From: Gnetum montanum
Taxonomy: Eukaryota; Streptophyta; Gnetopsida; Gnetales; Gnetaceae
Direction: 5' to 3'
DNA length: 64,000 nt
NCBI GenBank assembly: GCA_015680685.1
Contig: MNCI01023457.1
Span: forward strand, 1,157,654 to 1,221,653
The stretch's first letter is position 1. Each line of letters begins with the position of its first letter. This document shows positions 58,913 to 64,000 of the stretch, in pieces. A model generated the notes under the pieces. The model worked only from the letters and a program-made list of their open reading frames with translations. It was not told the DNA's origin and did not search any database. The position numbers and the translations under genes were made by a program.

Positions 58913-60700
58913 TATAATGACTAAAAATGTTGGTGGTTGGAATCAGTGAGGGGGTGAATGGACACACAACCTAACCTCAAGTCTGCACAAGAGCTTACTA
59001 GAGGTAGAGATAGGGTGCCTTGAATGATCTTGTTGATCAGATAGGGACTTATGGAATGTAATGCCAAATGATGCATGTTGAAGTGGTATTCGTGGTGTTA
59101 ACGGTCTTGACAGTGTCAGTGTGTCGACGATGTCAATGGTGTAGAGTGTAGTCATGGATGCTTGAGGGAGGAAGCGTAGTTTGGTGAAAATGAGGGTGTT
59201 GTCACATAGAAACTACTACCCAAGCATAGTTAAAATGTAACCACACATAAAAAATAGCAAAAAATGCAAAGAAAACATGAGAAATGTAGGAGAGAGAAAT
59301 AAAACACCACCCAAATGGGGTTGAGCATAGTTAACTCCAAAAGGGGTTGAGAAGGTATGCAATGTACAACAAGCGTAGTGGAAAGTGTAGTCATACTCAA
59401 TGATGTCGAGCCATGAAGTTAGGTGCTTGCTATGGTTTCTATGCCTATCAAGTTGATCATTGTGATGTACTATGGGTGGTGGTGTTCTACTGGGCTATAG
59501 TGGGGTTGCATCATTTACAACTCTACCTCTCTCTAGTTCACTAGTGTGCATTTTGGATCTTGTTCGCCCAAAATGCCAAGATGCCAAACTACTATGCCTT
59601 TGGGTCTCATTCATCCAAAATGCCAAATTATAAGCGTGCTTTAGATTTTCCAATCCTCAAAAATGCCAACCTCTAAAATGTTGGGGATGTAGGATATTTA
59701 TAGGGTTAGGGTTAGCCCAAAATGTGAAGAGAATACCATGTGGCAGTGGGATAGTTGGGTCTACGCTATACCCCAACTACGCTCTCCACTAAGGTAAGTG
59801 ATGTTATGCTCTATTCTATTCTAATGGACTCTGCGAGGTTGTGAGACTATGACTATGCTAACAATTGCATGTGCATGTGGTAAGAAGACCACAATGTACT
59901 TGAAAAATGCAGAAAAATGCAACTTTTAGAGATTGCACTATCCACTATCTAGAGTGTAGTTATAATTGTGGGACAAAGGGGGATGCAAAAAAGATGCATG
60001 TTGTTGTTGAAGGTGTGCTAGAGCTGAGTTACATGCTAGTGCTATGTTGTGGAGGCCTTTGGAGGTTTTTTTTTTCATAACCATGTTGGACTATGCTCTA
60101 GAATGGAGGAGAGAATAGTCATAACAGTTAGAAAAATTTGTAGAATGTGGTGTTCTAGGCTAACTATGCTCCATAGTAGAGGACAACGTAGTCACCACAC
60201 TTAGACAAATTCTTGCAAAATTTGGCTTCCAATTGACTATGCTCTAGGGCAGTGGAGAGCATAGTCTCAATAGATAGGAAAAATCTACAAAACATTGGGC
60301 CTTGATGCTATCTATGCTTGATTACACTCCAAGGTAGTGGAAAGTGTAGTCCTGGCACTTGTAAAATTTGTAGCATGTGGTAGTTGGCTTGACACTTAGA
60401 AAAATCTACGAAACTAGAATTTGGTGATGTCTATGCTCTACAAGAGATTGACTATGCTCATGACTAGGGATGAGTGTAGTCTCAACACTTAGAAAAAATT
60501 TTGTGAAAACTATCTTCATGCTAACACTTAGAAAATTTCTACAAAATGCTAACTACACTCTCCATGAGAGGCTTACTATGCTCTGGGTAGTGGAGTGCAT
60601 AGTTCCAACATGTAGAAAAATTTGCAGAAAGTGGCCTCATGTGAAAACTTAGGAAAATTTGTGGTTAATACTTTGTAGTCCAAATTTTTGTGGTGTTTCA
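58913..60700 (-). repeat. O1 5' LTR
   Basis: 1788 bp, TATAATGACTA...TGTGGTGTTTCA. TATA-like CCTATAAATATC at 59693-59704. The U3 hairpin array runs 60080-60690. Confidence 0.9.
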
Positions 60701-60705
60701 GTGCT
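60701..60705. repeat. Target-site duplication of O1, right copy (GTGCT)
   Basis: Exact repeat of 42554-42558. Confidence 0.9.
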
Positions 60706-60911
60706 AAACACTTTATGAATAGTCATATATAGTTCTTCATTTTTTTCTCTAGGATGTATTTGTGCATATGCCCTCCAAGAGTTTGATGTACCAGGAAGAC
60801 TTTGCCACAAAATGTACACTTAAATGGTCCCTTTCTGTTCTTGCCATCAAATTTTGAAGTTGAATATGTTTTTGTTGTAGGTTCTTTATTTCTTTTCTCG
60901 ATGGCTACCTT
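60706..60911 (-). pseudogene. C2H2 (QALGGH-type) zinc-finger fragment upstream of O1
   Basis: The minus strand from 60911 reads VAIEKRNKEPTTKTYSTSKF, then GPFKCTFCGKVFLVHQTLGG and H. This is a plant single C2H2 finger with the QALGGH helix motif (here QTLGGH). It lies in short single-finger transcription factors that bind DNA in the nucleus. Just after GGH a one-base shift changes frame to HPREKNEELYMTIHKVF, which runs into the O1 insertion point and continues at 42558. An in-frame TAA upstream of 60911 hides the N-terminus. Both the frameshift and the 18-kb insertion disable it. Confidence 0.65.
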
Positions 60912-62585
60912 TTAAAAGTAAAAGAGGTAGCTGTTTGAAAATTGAAGGAAAAAGATGGGCTTTAAAATTGTTGAAGTCAGAATTAATTGTTTAATGATGT
61001 TTTCAAAATTCATAATATGTATATTTTTTACTTACTCATATGAACTAAAATGAAATAATGCTTTTCTTTATTAGCTAATATATTTAGAGGGTTATGTTAA
61101 GTAATCCCATTGGTTTGTTGATTAATTAATCTTTAGGTCCTTTACACCATTGAAATAATTTCAAAATTATATAGAAATTGTGAATTTTGATAATTTTTTT
61201 TTTGTGAAATCAAAATTATTAATCATGGGCATGTGCTTAGCATGGGCAAGGTTGACATCAACACTTAGCCCCCAAACTGAAAATTACATGCAAGTGCAAG
61301 GATAATGAAACCAGAAAAATTTTAAAATGATGCAACAAATAGAGGATCGAAAACATCACAAAATGGACAAATAGAAACTTAAAAGTAACTATACGAATCT
61401 AAACATGAATAAAATAAACATATAATCAAAAGAGAACTAGATGTTGACCAACCTTACTACACTATCTTATTTAATTAAAATCCAAATATATAATTCATTA
61501 TTTTAACTACATAGATCTATATATATAATTAAAGTATATAATTAAGATCTCATTCCCAATCTTCTCACAAGGTAAAAGTATAAAGTATGTGGACTACTTT
61601 GAGCACAAGACCTATGCTAAACTTAATGAGGAGGACAGGCTCATGTGAGATTGTGGCTAGCTGCAACTTTTGGATTTTTCCTTAGGATTCTTCTTCTTCT
61701 TCTTCTTCTTTGACATTTAGAAATGGAATGGGGTAAAAGGGATTATTTGCTCTCTTTTTTTGAATTTTGGGAAAATAGGTTCATAAGGGATAACAAAGGT
61801 TAGGGTGAGGATTGTTGCTAGATCCCATCAAACTCAAGAACTTCTTACACTACCAATGAACATGGTCCTCATTCTTTATTATTATTATTTTTGTGTAAAC
61901 TTTGCTCATGGTATACTTCATTCTTAAGGCAGGAATTCCAACATGAAGCTAGTTGATTAGCTAAACTACCAAAGAACATGGTCCTTTTAGAAATTTTCCC
62001 ATGGTGTAGTTCAACCCTCGTGTATGTGCCTTTAATTACTTTAATGGCATCATAACTGGTCTCCTAGGTGGCTAAGGGTTCTCAAGTGGGGATGAATACA
62101 CTTCACCTTGTTGATCACCAGGTAGCCATGGATCATCACACTTGAGGGCTAGGGCTTATGAGAGGGAAATAAAAATTTTCCAAGTCACCTAGTGATTATG
62201 GCTAACCATTCTTCAACATCACATATCCTACACTCACATGATCATGATGATTACATGATAAGTTAGCATAAATCTCATGCTCCATAATCCAACATAATAG
62301 AAAACTAAAACCTTGGAACAGATTGGGAAGAATCATAGTGTTATTAAAATATATAGTATAAAAGAGATTTTATGTAATAGTGATAAGATATATTATATAA
62401 AGTATTATTCTTACATTATTTTCCAATGGTGTTATGATGACCCAATGCCAAGTAACTCAAACGACTATAATGATTATTAAAATCATATGAAAAATAGAAA
62501 AAATCAAACCAAAACTAATATGCTAAGAAAAATATGATGAAAATAAAAGAAAATATGCAAATGAAATGCATGGAAAAGGAAAATA
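60912..62585. other. Upstream flank of the zinc-finger remnant and 3' tail of G1
   Basis: AT-rich, no coding domain. A (TTC)n microsatellite lies at about 61688-61710. No LTR end could be defined with confidence. Confidence 0.35.
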
Positions 62586-62589
62586 AAAA

Positions 62590-62960
62590 CATGCAACTAG
62601 GGATCTACCAAGTGTCCACGCGGGGTACCTGAGTAGAAATTCTTCAAATGAAATGCTTTAAAATTTCTATGCAACTTATGTCCTTACAAATCAGTAATTT
62701 TGTACACATTAGGGCCAATGACATCTATAATTTGGAATGGACTCGACCACATAGGAGAAAACTTAGTTTGAGGGCTAGTTTGACCAAATGGTCTACCTCT
62801 TCTTAGGAGTAGGTCTCCTATCTTAAAGACTTTACGTGCATGTTTCTTATCAAGCCATTGTTTAACAAGTTTAAGATTGAAAAAATCAAGATATAATCTT
62901 AATTTTCTTGTTCATTTTCTAGTAGCCACTAAGTTTGAATGTTTATTAAGATGAATAATT
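62590..62960 (-). pseudogene. G1 integrase C-terminal domain (decayed)
   Basis: The minus strand reads KQWLDKKHARKVFKIGDLLL then RRGRPFGQTSPQTKFSPMWS and SPFQIIDVIGPNVYKITDL, a stop, then FKAFHLKNFYS. This is the Ty3-gypsy integrase C-terminal pattern (F.VGDLVL.........KW.GPF.I..V....Y.L..L.G......N...LK.YY). It is mostly in one frame. Confidence 0.75.
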
Positions 62961-63472
62961 TTAGATCTTGAAAGTTCATCGAGTTTTTCTTTCATCTAAG
63001 TTTCAATCTTAGGTCTAACAAGTCTTAGTTTTTATAGGTCATCGAACACAACTTCTCTAGGAACATGTTCCATGGATGTGTCATCAAAATTTGGTGCACC
63101 TTCTAACATTTTTATGGTTGGGATCTAATTTATACCTTTTTCCTCCCTTAAATGTGACAGGTCATTTAGAAGAAATCCATCATGTTGATAATATGGCAAG
63201 GTATCTTCAAAGATTTCTTCACCTTCTCTAGAAGTTTGATAAGGTTGGGTGGAAATTGTATGAGAGATAAGATTTATTTTTGTAATTTCACTTACGTGGT
63301 CATTTATAACATGTTAACCATGCTCAACCTCAAATAACTCCAACATAAAGATTATTGTTTTGGTTTTCCAAATATTGATTTTGCTGATCAAAGTTAGTAA
63401 CTACTTGTTTGTAGAAAGGATCTCTTAGTATGACCATATATTTAGATTTTCCTTTAATAGGAATTAATAATT
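62961..63472 (-). other. G1 linker between protease and integrase remnant
   Basis: The first part (minus strand, 63480-63370) continues the protease frame with LLIPIKGKSKYMVILRDPFY, the segment that follows protease in this gypsy group. After that stops dominate. There is no room for RT, RNase H and the integrase core, so about 2-3 kb of pol is missing. Confidence 0.55.
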
Positions 63473-64000
63473 CTAAGAATTTGAGCTAAAGAAGCCCCCA
63501 AACTTGGCTCCAAATGTCCAAGATAAGATCACACCATAAGTATATGACATGTTAACTACTAGAATATCTCTGTAGCATGTAAGTGTGGGGTATTGTTTAA
63601 GTTGCACTTTCACTCTTTTTAATGATCCTACGATAGGTATGTTAGACCCATCAAGTTGTATTACACTTTTTGTTTGTGATACCATTTGTCCTTCTAAAGC
63701 CTTACATATCTCAAAAGGCATGACACTAACAGTTGCCCCAAAATCCATTAAACAATTATGGACATTCTTTTGTAAAATAATCAGAGTTGTTAGGAAAGGA
63801 GGTTGATCTTTCTTATTTGACATGGAATTATTTTCATTATGTACTGATAGCATGTTAGGACTTTTTGTAAAGTGAACTTGCCTTTTGGGACTTGAAGATT
63901 TTTATTTTTTGGTTTCAAGTCTATGAATTATATCCCAAATCACCTCTTCCATTTCATTAAAGTGTAAGAGATTATACATCAAAATGATGGCTTTGACTCT
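63473..64000 (-). pseudogene. G1 gag end and aspartic protease, runs off the window
   Basis: The 126-codon frame 63853-63473 contains CLMDFGATVSVMPFEICKAL (active-site loop DFGA in place of DTGA), IQLDGSNIPIVGSLKRVKVQ, then DILVVNMSYTYGVILSWTFG. It fits the Ty3-gypsy retropepsin group with DIVV.D.P...GMLLSR.W. Upstream, EMEEVIWDIIHRLETKK then a stop is probably the end of gag. It would cleave the Gag-Pol polyprotein; this copy is a remnant. Confidence 0.75.

Larger units (their letters stand above)
42559..60700 (-). mobile_element. O1: Tat-like gag-pro LTR retrotransposon, host of I1
   Basis: LTRs at 42559-44286 and 58913-60700, perfect GTGCT duplication, PBS at 58889-58907 and polypurine tract beside the 3' LTR. 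Without the nested I1 and its duplication it is about 9.7 kb. Minus-strand order: 5' LTR, leader, gag (57900-55910), protease (split by I1 at 55661/47200), a 2.4-kb noncoding tail with minisatellites, 3' LTR. No RT, RNase H or integrase was found in the tail. The LTRs differ at many sites, so the insertion is old. Confidence 0.9.

Noticed and set aside
1-64000. CRISPR arrays, prokaryotic operons, tRNA or rRNA genes
   Set aside because: The repeats are retroelement LTRs and minisatellites without unique spacers; no cloverleaf or rRNA sequence was recognised, and the gene structures have plant introns.

Overview
This window reads as intergenic DNA from a large plant genome. It is almost entirely old LTR retrotransposons, several inserted inside one another, around two decayed plant genes. 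Plant-specific families (SABATH methyltransferase, QALGGH-type C2H2 zinc finger) and plant retroelement lineages (Athila/Tat-like Ty3-gypsy, SIRE-like Ty1-copia) fix it as a seed plant. The very long LTRs, deep nesting and advanced decay would suit a gymnosperm, but species cannot be read from the sequence. Nearly all coding remnants lie on the minus strand and are broken by TGG-to-TAG, CGA-to-TGA and small frameshifts, the usual result of methylated-cytosine decay.

Layout. (1) 1-174 is part of an LTR with an array of GCGATATCGC palindromes. (2) About 175-15072 is an Athila-like Ty3-gypsy element (A1, minus strand: gag, protease, RT/RNase H, integrase). Its integrase is interrupted at 3541/9787 by a complete 6.2 kb gag-only element (N1, 3542-9786, target-site duplication CTTGC). 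(3) 15073 to about 35900 is a Tat-like element (E) with gag and protease but no pol. Its 3' noncoding tail holds a 9.7 kb Ty1-copia element (C1, 19569-29244), whose own 5' LTR holds a 2.8 kb solo-LTR-like insertion (S1, 26225-29041, TSD CTAAG). (4) 36130-39000 is a small non-repetitive island with a four-exon SABATH methyltransferase pseudogene. (5) 39000-42320 holds a copia RNase H remnant and an unexplained GC-richer stretch. (6) 42325-60911 is a C2H2 zinc-finger gene remnant cut in two by an 18.1 kb insertion. That insertion is the gag-pro element O1 (42559-60700, TSD GTGCT), which contains a second member of the same family, I1 (47201-55660, TSD CATGG). (7) 61000-64000 is the 3' part of another Ty3-gypsy element (G1), with protease followed almost directly by the integrase C-terminus.

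How the parts relate. The insertion orders can be read off: N1 after A1; C1 after E and S1 after C1; O1 after the zinc-finger gene and I1 after O1. O1, I1 and E share one architecture: 5' LTR, a 5-nt spacer, a PBS close to TGGCGCTAGAAAGAGGGCC, gag, a protease with a DDG motif, a long noncoding tail, a polypurine tract and the 3' LTR. None has reverse transcriptase or integrase, so they look like a non-autonomous gag-pro lineage that needed another element for pol. Several families also carry their own short palindromic repeat in the U3 just upstream of the TATA box, with further copies inside the element.

No intact protein-coding gene, tRNA, rRNA or CRISPR array was found.
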